Notes: generated from the sequence alone by a model not told the origin. 47,871 bases of DNA from an uncultured Bacteroidales bacterium (GCA_903926565.1 CAIYJU010000121.1:1-47871), one strand, 5' to 3'. Shown: positions 26,930-36,337, counted from the stretch's first letter. Made by a program: numbers and translations.

Positions 26930-27850
26930 CTATTGATTCAGAAAAAATTTCTTTGTCACAATCCTGCCGGCATGTTCAATTTGCAGAATATAGACCCCTT
27001 GCGGCATTTCAGCATATTGAATTATTCTTCTTCCTGATTGTACCAATCCGGATTTTATAGTTGAAACTTCCTGTCCCATCATGTTGAAAAGTCTGATGCC
27101 GGTGAATTCCGGATTCTCAAAATCAAGAAAAACCATCAGTCGCCTTGTCTCCCGGTCGTTATAAAAACTGATGCCTGCCGCAGGATCCTTTTTGTCAGAT
27201 CCTACCGTATAATCAAGATAGAGATCATCTACATATAAAATCGTGCCGATTGTCATAACATCCTGGGCAGTTGATAAGGCAATGATGTTCATGGTGTCAG
27301 GAGCCGTGGTGCTGAGGTAATCGATCCATGCAGAAAAAGGAGTCCAGTCTGTAACAGTATCCTTGGTGGAAAAACTGCCCAATCCGACCGTATCCTGAAT
27401 GGAACCGGTAGTTTTGGTAAGCCCGATGCCAATCACGCAGCTGTCTCCGCCCTTTGGTATATACTTGTAAAATCCTTTGAGATGTGTTGGAATGTCAACA
27501 ACAGGTACTCCTCCCGATAAAATAAAGGAGCCTGTGGCAATATCGATCGTAAGTTTACCGCAGGTCATAAATCCGGGTATGTCCAGAGCCGGAAACGTGA
27601 GGTGCTTCGTTTCCAGTTTTGCTGAAAAACTGCCGGTCCCATGATGATCGGTGCTTTTCGTGACTACAGTAAACCCAAAAAATGGAATTGCCATTAACTC
27701 TTCGTTGGGAGTGTCCCAGCCGGCAGGGTCGGAGTAATTGCCAAAATTGGTCCAGTTCTCAAACCCGGAGTTGGGAATCACTGTCTGCCCCTGCAAAATA
27801 GAAACTGCCGTCATAAGGCAGCAAATAATTGCGATTTTAAATTTTATCAT
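26930..27850 (-). CDS. Secreted protein with T9SS type A sorting domain
   Basis: 306 residues. A signal peptide (1-22, ending QGQ) precedes a PCMD-like beta-sandwich (about 25-215) starting IPNSGFENWTNFG...PAGWDTPNE, a start seen in secreted Bacteroidota proteins thought to bind or act on glycans. The C-terminal about 75 residues are a T9SS sorting domain (IRLFNMMGQEVSTIKSG, MPQGVYILQIEHAGRIVTKKFFLNQ). It is therefore likely exported and anchored or released at the cell surface. It is the first gene of a co-directional run with aguB and aguA although no functional link is evident. Confidence 0.85.
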   Translation of the reverse strand: MIKFKIAIICCLMTAVSILQGQTVIPNSGFENWTNFGNYSDPAGWDTPNEELMAIPFFGFTVVTKSTDHHGTGSFSAKLETKHLTFPALDIPGFMTCGKLTIDIATGSFILSGGVPVVDIPTHLKGFYKYIPKGGDSCVIGIGLTKTTGSIQDTVGLGSFSTKDTVTDWTPFSAWIDYLSTTAPDTMNIIALSTAQDVMTIGTILYVDDLYLDYTVGSDKKDPAAGISFYNDRETRRLMVFLDFENPEFTGIRLFNMMGQEVSTIKSGLVQSGRRIIQYAEMPQGVYILQIEHAGRIVTKKFFLNQ

Positions 27851-27931
27851 GTTCAGCTTGGATTCAGAATCGTTTTATTTCATTTATAAGATACACGCAT
27901 CATAAGGAAGCCTGAATGTACGTATAAAGAA

Positions 27932-27963
27932 TTGTAAAATTAGGACATTTCATCATATCTTTG
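27932..27963 (+). promoter_or_regulatory. Promoter of the PorE-like gene
   Basis: TTG at 27932-27934, 21 nt, TATCTTTG at 27956-27963, then the ATG 14 nt later. A perfect -7 box with acceptable spacing. Confidence 0.6.
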
Positions 27964-27977
27964 ACAAAATTATCCAC

Positions 27978-30011
27978 ATGAAGCGCCTTCGGGATATCGC
28001 GAACATACTTACCCTTTCCTTTTCTGTCCTTGTTTTTCCTGTTCTTTCGACAACTGCCGGCCCGAAGCATACGATGCATAATTCACATACAGAAATCATG
28101 CTGAATTCTGCTGATTCATGCAAGATCAAACTTGACAAGAAAACAAGTAAAATATACCAGGATGGCATCGATTATCTGAAAAAAGGAAATTATAATCTTG
28201 CCGGTCAGCAGATGCGGAGTGTGATTAAAACAGAACCCGCCTGCGTGGATGCCTATTTTGTGCTTGGACTGGCCAATTACAAAAAGCAGGACTACAATTT
28301 CAAGGAAGCAGAAAAAAACTTCCGGAAGGTGATTGAATTATGCCCTGAATATGATGTTTATGCCTATTTATATCTTGGTGAGATCTATTATGGACAGGAG
28401 AATTTTGAACCCGCCCTGAAAAACCTGAATGAATTTCTCAGGGATGTAGATAAGATCAGGAAAGATGAAGATTACAACCGTGCAATTGACCTGGTGAAAT
28501 ATTTGAAATTTTATACCGACCTGGTGGGTAAGCCGGTACCATTTGACCCAAAAGTGGTTGAAGGCATCTCTACAACTGGTAATGAATATCTTCCCATTCT
28601 TTCACCAGACAACCAGATGGCATTATTTACGCGGGAACTTAAAATAGATCCCAGTAAAAACAGCCTTGTACAGGAGGCCAGGGTGAAAGAGAAGTTCCTG
28701 TACAGCATGCGAAAGGAGGATGGCCAGTTTGAGACGGGGGAGGAGATGCCTGAGCCGTTCAATATTTGTGACAATGAGGGTGGTGCTACCTTGACGGCAG
28801 ATAACAATACATTATGTTATACTGTGTGTAAATTTGATCAGGTAAAAAAATATCTTAATTGTGATATTTATGTTTCGGAAAATATCGGAGGCGAATGGAG
28901 CCAGATACGCAGCCTGAGCGATAAGATCAATTTACCTGGGTCCTGGGAATCACAGCCGTCTATTTCAGCCAACGGGCGTACCCTCTATTTTGTCAGTGAC
29001 CGAACCGGTGGATTCGGCGGTTATGACATATATCGTTCCATCAAAAGCGAGAATGGTGAATGGGGAACTCCAATAAACCTGGGCCCGGTAATCAATTCAA
29101 AAGGGAATGAAAAATCCCCTTTCATACACCCTGATGGACATACCCTCTATTTTGCTTCGGATGGTTTAATGGGCCTGGGGGGATACGATATTTTTTATGC
29201 CAAACTTGACGAGAGCGGAAGCTGGACCAGGCCCTGCAATATTGGCTTTCCTATTAATTCCCCCGAGGATGAAATCGGACTTTTTGTTAGTACGGATGGC
29301 ACGAAGGGTTTTTTTGCCTCCAACAAATACAATGGGAAAGGAGGGTGGGACCTCTATTCTTTTGATCTTTATGATGCAGCCCGTCCGGAAAGGGTACTCT
29401 TTATAAAAGGCAATGTGAAGTCAGAATCCTCGGCAGAGCCATTGAAAGCGCACATTGAGCTGAGGAATCTTGAAACAAAACGGATTTCTGAGATACCGAT
29501 GGATACGCTCACCGGAAACTATGTGGCAGTAGCACCATTCAGCAGTGATTATATCATGACGATCAAAAAGGCCGACCATGTATATGAATCCAAATACATC
29601 TCAAAGGTAGACAGTGTTTTTAAAACACCCGCCAAAGTTGATATCGAGATGAAACCGATTGAACTCAACAAGTCATACAGGATCAACGATATTTACTTCC
29701 CGTTTAACTCCTATGACCTGACCCTGGAATCCAAAGTGATTCTTGACCAGTTACTTGATTTTCTGAATGAGAACAATACCATCAGCATTCAGGTTCAGGG
29801 CCATACTGACAACATTGGAAATGACGCGGGTAACCTTGTGTTATCTGAAAAGCGGGCACAATCTGTATATAATTATCTGATTCAGCAGGGAATTTCTGAA
29901 AACCGCCTTACCTTTCGTGGTTATGGCAAATCAATGCCGATTGCCGGTAACGACAGTGAGGAAGGCCGTGCCAGGAACCGGAGAACGGTATTTGTGATAA
30001 CGAAAAAGTAG
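27978..30011 (+). CDS. PorE-like OmpA-family protein (TPR, propeller, CRD, OmpA_C)
   Basis: 677 residues. After a signal peptide (about 1-27) come TPR-like helices (about 55-165), a PD40 beta-propeller (about 195-465; SPDNQMALF, SANGRTLYFVSDRTGGFGGYDIY, HPDGHTLYFASDG, STDGTKGFFASN), a carboxypeptidase-regulatory-like domain (about 478-560) and an OmpA peptidoglycan-binding domain (about 570-677; GHTDNIG with Asp611, RARNRRTVF). The order matches PorE, the T9SS component that links the secretion machinery to peptidoglycan in Porphyromonas gingivalis. Unlike reports of PorE as a lipoprotein, no lipobox cysteine is seen here. Other Bacteroidota proteins share this layout, so it may be a paralogue. 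The presence of T9SS cargo genes on both sides agrees with a secretion role. Confidence 0.82.
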   Translation: MKRLRDIANILTLSFSVLVFPVLSTTAGPKHTMHNSHTEIMLNSADSCKIKLDKKTSKIYQDGIDYLKKGNYNLAGQQMRSVIKTEPACVDAYFVLGLANYKKQDYNFKEAEKNFRKVIELCPEYDVYAYLYLGEIYYGQENFEPALKNLNEFLRDVDKIRKDEDYNRAIDLVKYLKFYTDLVGKPVPFDPKVVEGISTTGNEYLPILSPDNQMALFTRELKIDPSKNSLVQEARVKEKFLYSMRKEDGQFETGEEMPEPFNICDNEGGATLTADNNTLCYTVCKFDQVKKYLNCDIYVSENIGGEWSQIRSLSDKINLPGSWESQPSISANGRTLYFVSDRTGGFGGYDIYRSIKSENGEWGTPINLGPVINSKGNEKSPFIHPDGHTLYFASDGLMGLGGYDIFYAKLDESGSWTRPCNIGFPINSPEDEIGLFVSTDGTKGFFASNKYNGKGGWDLYSFDLYDAARPERVLFIKGNVKSESSAEPLKAHIELRNLETKRISEIPMDTLTGNYVAVAPFSSDYIMTIKKADHVYESKYISKVDSVFKTPAKVDIEMKPIELNKSYRINDIYFPFNSYDLTLESKVILDQLLDFLNENNTISIQVQGHTDNIGNDAGNLVLSEKRAQSVYNYLIQQGISENRLTFRGYGKSMPIAGNDSEEGRARNRRTVFVITKK

Positions 30012-30041
30012 CAAATCTTCGTTGCGCTATTCAATTACTGG

Positions 30042-30506
30042 TTACGAAAGTTCCTTCATCAGGTTCGCCATCTCAATAGCGGCAAGGGATGCATCAAATC
30101 CTTTGTTTCCACTTTTTGTTCCTGCACGCTCAATTGCCTGCTCAATGTTGTCGGTTGTCAATACACCGAAAATCACTGGAACGCCAGTTTCAAGGCCGAC
30201 ATGGGCAACACCCTTGGAGACTTCAGAGGCAACATAATCGAAGTGCGGTGTTGCTCCGCGGATCACAGCGCCAAGGCAGATTACCGCATCATACTTTTTG
30301 CTTTCAGCCACCTTTTTTGCCAGAATTGGTATTTCAAAAGCCCCCGGTGACCAGATTACATCAATGTTTTTATCATCCGCCCCGTGGCGCTTGAGCCCGT
30401 CAACGCATCCTGATAAAAGTTTGCCGCTGATAAATTCATTAAAACGGGCGATTACAATGCCAAATCTAAGTCCTTTTGCATCGAGTTTTCCTTCAATTGT
30501 TTTCAT
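30042..30506 (-). CDS. ribH: 6,7-dimethyl-8-ribityllumazine synthase
   Basis: 154 residues, normal length. It condenses 5-amino-6-ribitylaminouracil with dihydroxybutanone phosphate to give lumazine, the step before riboflavin synthase. [12 protein letters not shown] (20-31), [30 protein letters not shown] and [24 protein letters not shown] are all family signatures, with the catalytic His in the TPHFDYV segment. It is the last gene of the riboflavin operon, 20 bp after ribBA. Confidence 0.97.
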   Translation of the reverse strand: MKTIEGKLDAKGLRFGIVIARFNEFISGKLLSGCVDGLKRHGADDKNIDVIWSPGAFEIPILAKKVAESKKYDAVICLGAVIRGATPHFDYVASEVSKGVAHVGLETGVPVIFGVLTTDNIEQAIERAGTKSGNKGFDASLAAIEMANLMKELS

Positions 30507-30526
30507 ATGGTTTAGTCGTTGGTTAT

Positions 30527-31759
30527 TTATATTTTATTTCCCGCCTCTTCTTCAGTGAAGTTCAGTATATGACCCATTTTTTCTTTTTTTGTTTTCATAT
30601 ACCTGATGTTTTTCGAGTTGGACATTGTTTGAATCGGAATTCGTTCGATGAGTTCAAGTCCAAACCCTTCAATTCCTGAAATTTTCTGTGGATTGTTGGT
30701 TAGCAGCCGGAGTTTTTTAATGCCAAGATCGACAAGGATTTCAGCCCCTGTACCATAATCCCGCAAATCGGCATCGAATCCCAGCGCCTGGTTTGCTTCC
30801 ACGGTATCCATTCCTTCATCCTGCAAAGAATAGGCACGCATTTTATTATTCAACCCGATACCCCTCCCTTCCTGTCGCATATAGAGTAACACTCCGCGAC
30901 CTTCTTTTGCAATCCTCTTCATGGCTAACTCCAACTGATCGCCGCAATCACAGCGCATGGAACCAAAAACATCACCTGTCAGGCATTCAGAATGAACACG
31001 AACCAGGACAGGTTCTCCATCGCCTACGTCTCCCTTTACGAGGGCAAGGTGGTTTTCTTTGCTTATTTTACTGATATAACTATAGACTTTGAATTCACCG
31101 TATTTCGTTGGCATGTCAACCACAACTGACCGTTCGACCAGGGTCTCTGATTTTCGGCGGTAATCAATGAGTGCAGCAATGGTTATAATTTTCAGGTTAT
31201 GTTTCTTAATGTATTTCATCAGTTCAGGAACACGCGCCATGGATCCATCGTCATTCATGATTTCGCAGATCACCCCTGCCGGATAAAGTCCAGCCATCAC
31301 GGCCAGATCTACAGATGCTTCTGTATGTCCGGCCCTCACCAACACCCCGCCTTCCCTGTACTCAATCGGGAAAATATGTCCCGGCCTGGTGAAATCCCTT
31401 GCTTTGGTTTGGTTGTCAAGCAGTCTTTTTATCGTTAATGAACGCTCCTGGGCTGATATTCCCGTTGCACATTCAATAGCATCCACAGATACGGTAAACG
31501 CTGTTCGGTTCGGATCAGTGTTTTTGACAACCATCCGGTCGATGTTCAACTCTTCCAGGCGGTCGCGGACAATGGGGAGGCAAATTAAACCACCCCCGTG
31601 TTTAGCCATAAAATTAATTGCAGCAGGAGTGACTTTTTCAGCAGCAATGACCAGGTCGCCTTCATTTTCACGGTCCTCGTCATCAACAACCACAATCATT
31701 TTGCCTCGCCTGATATCATCAAGGGCCTCTTCAATGGTGTTAAAGTTATATTTCGTCAT
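30527..31759 (-). CDS. ribBA: Bifunctional DHBP synthase / GTP cyclohydrolase II
   Basis: 410 residues. The N-terminal half (1-203) is 3,4-dihydroxy-2-butanone-4-phosphate synthase ([31 protein letters not shown]). The C-terminal half (about 207-405) is GTP cyclohydrolase II with zinc-binding Cys259, Cys270 and Cys272 ([21 protein letters not shown]) and the [10 protein letters not shown] motif. One protein thus starts both branches of riboflavin synthesis. It is third in the operon, 29 bp after ribE. Confidence 0.97.
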   Translation of the reverse strand: MTKYNFNTIEEALDDIRRGKMIVVVDDEDRENEGDLVIAAEKVTPAAINFMAKHGGGLICLPIVRDRLEELNIDRMVVKNTDPNRTAFTVSVDAIECATGISAQERSLTIKRLLDNQTKARDFTRPGHIFPIEYREGGVLVRAGHTEASVDLAVMAGLYPAGVICEIMNDDGSMARVPELMKYIKKHNLKIITIAALIDYRRKSETLVERSVVVDMPTKYGEFKVYSYISKISKENHLALVKGDVGDGEPVLVRVHSECLTGDVFGSMRCDCGDQLELAMKRIAKEGRGVLLYMRQEGRGIGLNNKMRAYSLQDEGMDTVEANQALGFDADLRDYGTGAEILVDLGIKKLRLLTNNPQKISGIEGFGLELIERIPIQTMSNSKNIRYMKTKKEKMGHILNFTEEEAGNKI

Positions 31760-31788
31760 AATTAGTTCTGATAGTATAATTAGCGGTA

Positions 31789-32430
31789 TTATAAAAAATT
31801 GTTTTTTGCAAGAAAATCCATGTCAATTTTTCTGTCTGAAAATCGACTTCCGTTGAGTTTCTCAATATATTTTGCCAGGATGTCACATTCGATGTTTAAC
31901 AGATCACCGGTGTTTTTCAGGAGCAGGGTCGTCACAACCTGTGTGTGTGGGATAATAGAAACAGAAAAGGATCCGGGTTTAACTGTGGTAACCGTGAGGC
32001 TGATGCCATCAAGGGCAACTGACCCTTTATCAACCAGATAGCGCAGGACATTATCTTCGGCAGAAATGGTGAACCACACGGCATTGTCCTCTTCCCAGCG
32101 TTTGCTGATTTTCCCGGTTCCGTCGATGTGCCCGCTCACCAGGTGCCCCCCGATCCGATCCATCAGTCTCAGGGCCCGTTCAAGGTTGACCGCACCGCCT
32201 GGTTTCAATTGGGCAAAATTGGTTTTCCGTATGGTCTCAGGCATCACGTCCACAGTGAAGTCATCTTTCCCGAAGGTTGTAACCGTAAGGCAAACCCCGT
32301 TGGTACTGATGCTGTCCCCGATTTTCACGTCTTCGACAACCCGTTTTGCCGAAATAGTCAGCTGCGACGAACGGGCGCCATGTTTGACCGCTTTAATGAT
32401 CCCTGTTTCTTCAATTATTCCAGTAAACAT
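31789..32430 (-). CDS. ribE: Riboflavin synthase alpha chain
   Basis: 213 residues made of two lumazine-binding repeats (1-about 97 and about 98-195), beginning with the family start MFTGIIEETG. STNGVCLTV and ALDGISLTV are the paired signatures, with GGHLVSGHIDGTG at the junction. It dismutates two lumazine molecules into riboflavin. Second gene of the operon; an 82-bp gap with a 14-nt repeat tract separates it from ribD. Also named ribC in some genomes. Confidence 0.96.
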   Translation of the reverse strand: MFTGIIEETGIIKAVKHGARSSQLTISAKRVVEDVKIGDSISTNGVCLTVTTFGKDDFTVDVMPETIRKTNFAQLKPGGAVNLERALRLMDRIGGHLVSGHIDGTGKISKRWEEDNAVWFTISAEDNVLRYLVDKGSVALDGISLTVTTVKPGSFSVSIIPHTQVVTTLLLKNTGDLLNIECDILAKYIEKLNGSRFSDRKIDMDFLAKNNFL

Positions 32431-32476
32431 ATTCGTAAATCAAGACTGACAAGTGAAACTAAATATTTGTATTCCG

Positions 32477-32516
32477 TTCGATATTCAACATTCGATATTC
32501 AATATTCGATATTCAT
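32477..32516 (-). repeat. 14-nt tandem tract between ribD and ribE
   Basis: Three copies of a TGAATATCGAATnn unit directly after the ribD stop codon. It is the same unit that precedes aguA 6.5 kb away. It lies in the gap between two operon genes. Confidence 0.75.
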
Positions 32517-33610
32517 TTATCTATCCATCCTTCCATCATCAAATCCTCTCCAACCTTTCTTGTTCTCAAGCGGGAAAGTTTTATTGCATTTTCCATTTTC
32601 TCAATTCCAACTCCGCCAACGGCCGTCGGGGCACTGTGGCCCCCAAGTATTTTTGGAGCGATAAAGTTGACCACCTTATCCACAACTCCCTCATCCAGGG
32701 CGGAAAATGCCAGCGTACTGCCGCCTTCAATCATTACACTGTCAATTCCCATGGTCCCCAGGGAACGCATGACAAATCCAAGATCAACCATGCCGTTTTT
32801 CAGAGGGCATATCAACAGTTGGGCTCCGGTTCGTTCAATTTGTTTAAGCTTATGTGAATCAGCTTGTTCGGTTGTTGCAATGATGGTTAGCTGAGGATCA
32901 TTTACCAGGACTTTTGCTTCCAGGGGAATGCGACCTTTCGTATCGGCAATTACCTTCAACGGATTCTTCCAGGTACCTTTTAACCGGATATTCAGCAATG
33001 GATCATCATATTCAACTGTATTTACACCCACCATGACAGCACCAAGATGTTGTCGCAGAAGATGAACCATCTTCCTGGATTGTTCACCGGTAATCCAGCG
33101 GGAAGCATTCGTAACCGTGGCGATTTTCCCATCCAGGGTCATTGCAGTTTTCAGCAGGACAAATGGCAGTTGCGTTGTAATATATTTAATAAAATGTTCA
33201 TTCAGTTCAGTTACCTGGGGTTCCATAAGTCCAACCTCTGTCTTAATCCCTGCAGATTGAAGAAAAGCAACGCCTTTGCCATTTACCAGCGGATTTGGGT
33301 CTGTCATGCCGATCACCACCCTTGCAATTTTCTTCTCTGCGATCAGCTTTGAACAGGGAGGAGTTTTTCCAACATGGGCGCATGGCTCAAGTGTGACATA
33401 TAAGGTAGATCCTTCAACCAAATCCGGGGATATTCCCTTCAATGCATTGACCTCGGCGTGGTCCCCGCCAAAAAATTCATGATATCCTTCCCCGATAACA
33501 CAATCATCCTTTACCAGCAGAGCGCCAACCAACGGGTTGGGATTAACCCATCCGGCACCCCGCTTCGCAAGGCTGATCGCTCTTTTCATGTATTTCAGAT
33601 CATTCTTCAT
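32513..33610 (-). CDS. ribD: Bifunctional pyrimidine deaminase/reductase
   Basis: 365 residues from the ATG at 33610 (MKNDLKYMKRAISLAKRG, the classical RibD start). The frame can be extended to a TTG at 33658, but that lies in the riboswitch terminator hairpin and is not credible. The deaminase domain (1-about 145) has His51-Ala-Glu53 and PCAHVGKTPPC with Cys77 and Cys86 for zinc. The reductase domain (about 146-365) includes KTAMTLDGKIA and SRWITGEQSR. It performs the second and third steps of the GTP branch. First gene after the FMN riboswitch. Confidence 0.96.
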   Translation of the reverse strand: MKNDLKYMKRAISLAKRGAGWVNPNPLVGALLVKDDCVIGEGYHEFFGGDHAEVNALKGISPDLVEGSTLYVTLEPCAHVGKTPPCSKLIAEKKIARVVIGMTDPNPLVNGKGVAFLQSAGIKTEVGLMEPQVTELNEHFIKYITTQLPFVLLKTAMTLDGKIATVTNASRWITGEQSRKMVHLLRQHLGAVMVGVNTVEYDDPLLNIRLKGTWKNPLKVIADTKGRIPLEAKVLVNDPQLTIIATTEQADSHKLKQIERTGAQLLICPLKNGMVDLGFVMRSLGTMGIDSVMIEGGSTLAFSALDEGVVDKVVNFIAPKILGGHSAPTAVGGVGIEKMENAIKLSRLRTRKVGEDLMMEGWIDK

Positions 33611-33629
33611 TCTCTGTCGGTCATTCGTA

Positions 33630-33665
33630 AATAAAAACGCCCCGTTACCTAAAAGCAACAGGGCG
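33630..33665 (-). terminator. Terminator of the FMN riboswitch expression platform
   Basis: On the minus strand CGCCCTGTTGC and GTAACGGGGCG pair as an 11-bp stem (two G-U pairs) with a 6-nt loop, followed directly by TTTTTATTT. It lies between the aptamer and the ribD ATG, 20 nt from the start codon. Confidence 0.88.
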
Positions 33666-33704
33666 TAATCCTATTTAAAATGATAAATTGGTCAGTTTAA
33701 ATAA

Positions 33705-33847
33705 GATTCTTCTATCATCCAGACTTTACTGTCGGTGCCGTAATTGCAACGGCTCAGTTCCTGGAAAATCAAAAAAGCGATCAATGATTTTTTCGGAAGT
33801 CGCGGACTTTACCGCCGGTCGGGAATTTCACCCTGCCCTGAAGAACC
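33705..33847 (-). ncRNA. FMN riboswitch (RFN element)
   Basis: The minus strand carries the conserved blocks of the RFN aptamer in order: TTCTTCAGGGCAGGGTGAAA and ATTCCC near 33845-33820, CCGGCGGTAAAGTCCGCGA, a variable arm, CCAGGAACTGAGCC, and CCGACAGTAAAGTCTGGATG ending in AGAAGA at about 33708. A terminator follows at 33630-33665, and an 8-bp inverted repeat TATTTAAA/TTTAAATA (33672-33703) between the two may take part in switching. FMN binding should end transcription before ribD-ribE-ribBA-ribH. Confidence 0.96.
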
Positions 33848-33887
33848 AAATTATATGTTTATGAACTGCATAAAATTGTGTTGTATG

Positions 33888-33895
33888 CAAAGATA
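33888..33895 (-). promoter_or_regulatory. -7 element of the riboflavin operon promoter
   Basis: TATCTTTG on the minus strand, a perfect TAnnTTTG, about 40 nt before the aptamer. The -33 region falls inside the terminator hairpin of the preceding gene (33898-33939). Confidence 0.6.
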
Positions 33896-33897
33896 GG

Positions 33898-33939
33898 AAA
33901 ATAAACGTATTGTTAAGAAAATAACAATACGTTTATTTT
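33898..33939. terminator. Perfect 18-bp hairpin after the T9SS cargo gene
   Basis: AAAATAAACGTATTGTTA (33898-33915) and its exact reverse complement (33922-33939) with a 6-nt loop, starting 10 nt after the stop codon of the gene at 33949. AT-rich with a T-run on the minus strand. It insulates that gene from the riboflavin operon. Confidence 0.75.
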
Positions 33940-33948
33940 TATCTGTAC

Positions 33949-36291
33949 TTACTTGACAATCATCTTTTCTGTGATTATTTTTTTACCAGTATTTAATTGA
34001 ACAAAATAGATTCCCCTGGCATAACCGGAAATATCCATTGTTTTGATAACGGAATTTGCAGATACAACCATGTTCTCGGTGAAAAGCATTTTTCCATCCA
34101 TCGCTGTAACAGAAAGCATTGCGGATCCGGCTTCAATACCCCTGATCCCGATTGCCACGGTCCCGTGTGCCGGGTTTGGCTGAATCAACAGTCCGGGTTC
34201 GTTGTTTGTTTGTCCCGGCATGCCGGCGCAAACATCAAATGTAATACGTTTGGTACTGGATACTTCTCCTGTACAAGGAAGGTTCGAACCAGCGATAAGA
34301 TTGAGGTCAACATGACCGAGCATTTTTTCTGCCAGTGTCGGGAAATAGGTTGTCGCAAAAGAAGTTGCGTTTGAAAAGGTGCCTGTTCCCATGGTAGCCC
34401 AGTGGAAATCAGTGTAATTAGTTGCAGATCCGTTTAAGTTAATGGAGGTGACATACCAGCAGACAGTGGTGTCAGCACCGGCAGATACTACAGGAAGAGG
34501 TTGCGGGCTTAACCTGATCGAGTCGTACCGTATCGCAACACCATCACTGGTTTCGCAGACAAATATTGTTGTATCAGGAACTGCAGCCTTTGGATTCCTG
34601 AGGGTCGAGGTGAATCCTGCCGGGATTGAACTCCAGGCATAGGTGTAAGTGCCTGAACCATGCGAAGCAGTGATGCTGAGTTGAACAGAGTCGTTCTGGC
34701 AAAGTAAAGCCGGAGTTGCCTTGATCAGGCTTGTGAAAATGCCAAAGGATCCGATGCGTGTTTTCCAGTTGGCAACGGAATTATTACTGTAATATTCCTG
34801 GGTGTACCAGAACTTCCCAAGGGTTACAGGATCTGCAACCATGGCACTGTAATCGCCCCAGCGTCCGTCGCTGAAGCCGGGTGTTTGGGAACCACCGCCA
34901 TTCATGATCCCTTTTTCAAAAATGGTCATTGAACCGGGAGGGTCACAACTCATCCGGCCTGTATAGCGGATAGAAGGATACAATGTTGAACTGGAAACTG
35001 AAAAGCCAAGTGCAATATTTCCGATTGAATCCATCGCAATACTGCCCATCCAGCGCCAGTGGCCGTCGCCGGGGGCATAGGTGCCCTCCTGGAATAAAGT
35101 CCAGGCGCCATCCACATTTCTTAATTCCATCCATCGGATTCCTGCTACACCACTTACATTTGCAGTTGTACTCAGGAGCATTGACGAATGATCGCTGAAT
35201 TTCCTGTAAGGCATTCTGAACATGATCCTTCTGCCCGACATGGCGTCAAGTTTCTGGGTCGTACCTTTCTGAGGAACGACATTCCCGCTCAGGGTGCCAA
35301 ACATGGCGATCGGAACGGTGTAATTCTGAAGGAAGGTCGAATTCGCAGGTGTCTCCCAATCCACATGGAAATCATATAATTTGACCGTGGATGAGGTCAG
35401 GAATGCAACCGGGCAGGGTGTGCCAACCGGGGGGAATTCACTGTCACAGTCTGCGGCTTCCGTGCCTTCGGCAGAGGTTGGCATGTTGAACATGACCATT
35501 CCTGCAGTAATATCGCCGGCAAGCATTTTAGCCCTGTCCATTGCGACAGCAGAGCAGCTCAAAAAGTTCCCTGATCCTGATGCAAAACGACGAATGGTCA
35601 TGTAGTATCCATCGCGCCATACGGCAAGTTTTGGATAATCGGGCATGTCCGGGAAGGAAAATTGATAACGGTACCAGGTGCCGGTCGGGTCACCGGTTTG
35701 TGAAATTGCAACATTCTCAAAGAAAGGTCCGTTGGGATAGTTCGGGAGCGAAAACTGGCTGAACAACCACCTGTCAGCATTTTCGTCATACAGGATAATG
35801 CCGTCGCCATCATTGTTGTTGTTAGGCATTCCATTGAAAATCGTTGAGTTGTTGGATGGTCCCATCAGCAACGTGCCTGTCTTGCTGTAAACTGCAAACC
35901 TGCTGTTAACAATCTGCATAAAATGGTTTGGACCAACATCACCGTCGGTATCAGGAGGGGCAACACTTCCGTTGCTGCCAATACCATCAAAATTCTGAAG
36001 CGTGGTGTCTGAGCTGACCATATCACCGAAATTGGACTGGTGAACCGCATCAACCAGCGGAGAATCCGTATCGGTATCTTTATTGGTATAAGTATTCAGC
36101 TTGTTTTTAACATATCCCTCTTTCCAGGAATTGTCGGTTACTGCATCAGCTTTCTGAACCATATCCCTCAATGGAGGCGATATGTCAAAATAACTGGCTT
36201 TAATAAAGATGGGTTTTTGTTCTTCCTGCTGCGCGAATGATACTTGCACCACAAGGAACAAAAACAGGGAAAAAATAAAAATCTTTTTCAT
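33949..36291 (-). CDS. Large secreted protein with T9SS type A sorting domain
   Basis: 780 residues. A signal peptide (1-20, ending SFAQ) precedes a long region (about 90-515) that reads like a beta-propeller or sialidase-like fold (SVAPPDTDGDVGPNHFMQIVN, DGIILYDENADRWLFSQF, GDGHWRWMGSIAMDSIGNIALGFS). Two Ig/PKD-like domains follow (about 525-690), then a T9SS sorting domain (about 700-780; LLIQPNPAHGTVAIGI, ARGIYFVQLNTGKKIITEKMIVK). No catalytic motif is recognisable and the ligand is unknown. It diverges from the C10 protease gene and ends at a strong hairpin. Confidence 0.87.
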   Translation of the reverse strand: MKKIFIFSLFLFLVVQVSFAQQEEQKPIFIKASYFDISPPLRDMVQKADAVTDNSWKEGYVKNKLNTYTNKDTDTDSPLVDAVHQSNFGDMVSSDTTLQNFDGIGSNGSVAPPDTDGDVGPNHFMQIVNSRFAVYSKTGTLLMGPSNNSTIFNGMPNNNNDGDGIILYDENADRWLFSQFSLPNYPNGPFFENVAISQTGDPTGTWYRYQFSFPDMPDYPKLAVWRDGYYMTIRRFASGSGNFLSCSAVAMDRAKMLAGDITAGMVMFNMPTSAEGTEAADCDSEFPPVGTPCPVAFLTSSTVKLYDFHVDWETPANSTFLQNYTVPIAMFGTLSGNVVPQKGTTQKLDAMSGRRIMFRMPYRKFSDHSSMLLSTTANVSGVAGIRWMELRNVDGAWTLFQEGTYAPGDGHWRWMGSIAMDSIGNIALGFSVSSSTLYPSIRYTGRMSCDPPGSMTIFEKGIMNGGGSQTPGFSDGRWGDYSAMVADPVTLGKFWYTQEYYSNNSVANWKTRIGSFGIFTSLIKATPALLCQNDSVQLSITASHGSGTYTYAWSSIPAGFTSTLRNPKAAVPDTTIFVCETSDGVAIRYDSIRLSPQPLPVVSAGADTTVCWYVTSINLNGSATNYTDFHWATMGTGTFSNATSFATTYFPTLAEKMLGHVDLNLIAGSNLPCTGEVSSTKRITFDVCAGMPGQTNNEPGLLIQPNPAHGTVAIGIRGIEAGSAMLSVTAMDGKMLFTENMVVSANSVIKTMDISGYARGIYFVQLNTGKKIITEKMIVK

Positions 36292-36337
36292 GTTCTGATG
36301 TTTTTTCTGATTGGTTTGTTATGGCGTTTACAGTCTG

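Noticed and set aside
33611..33658. Extended ribD start (TTG at 33658)
   Set aside because: It would lie in the terminator hairpin of the riboswitch; the ATG at 33610 gives the standard RibD N-terminus.
33898..33939. 18-bp perfect hairpin considered as part of the FMN riboswitch
   Set aside because: It lies upstream of the operon -7 box, so it is not in the riboflavin leader; it fits a terminator for the preceding gene.
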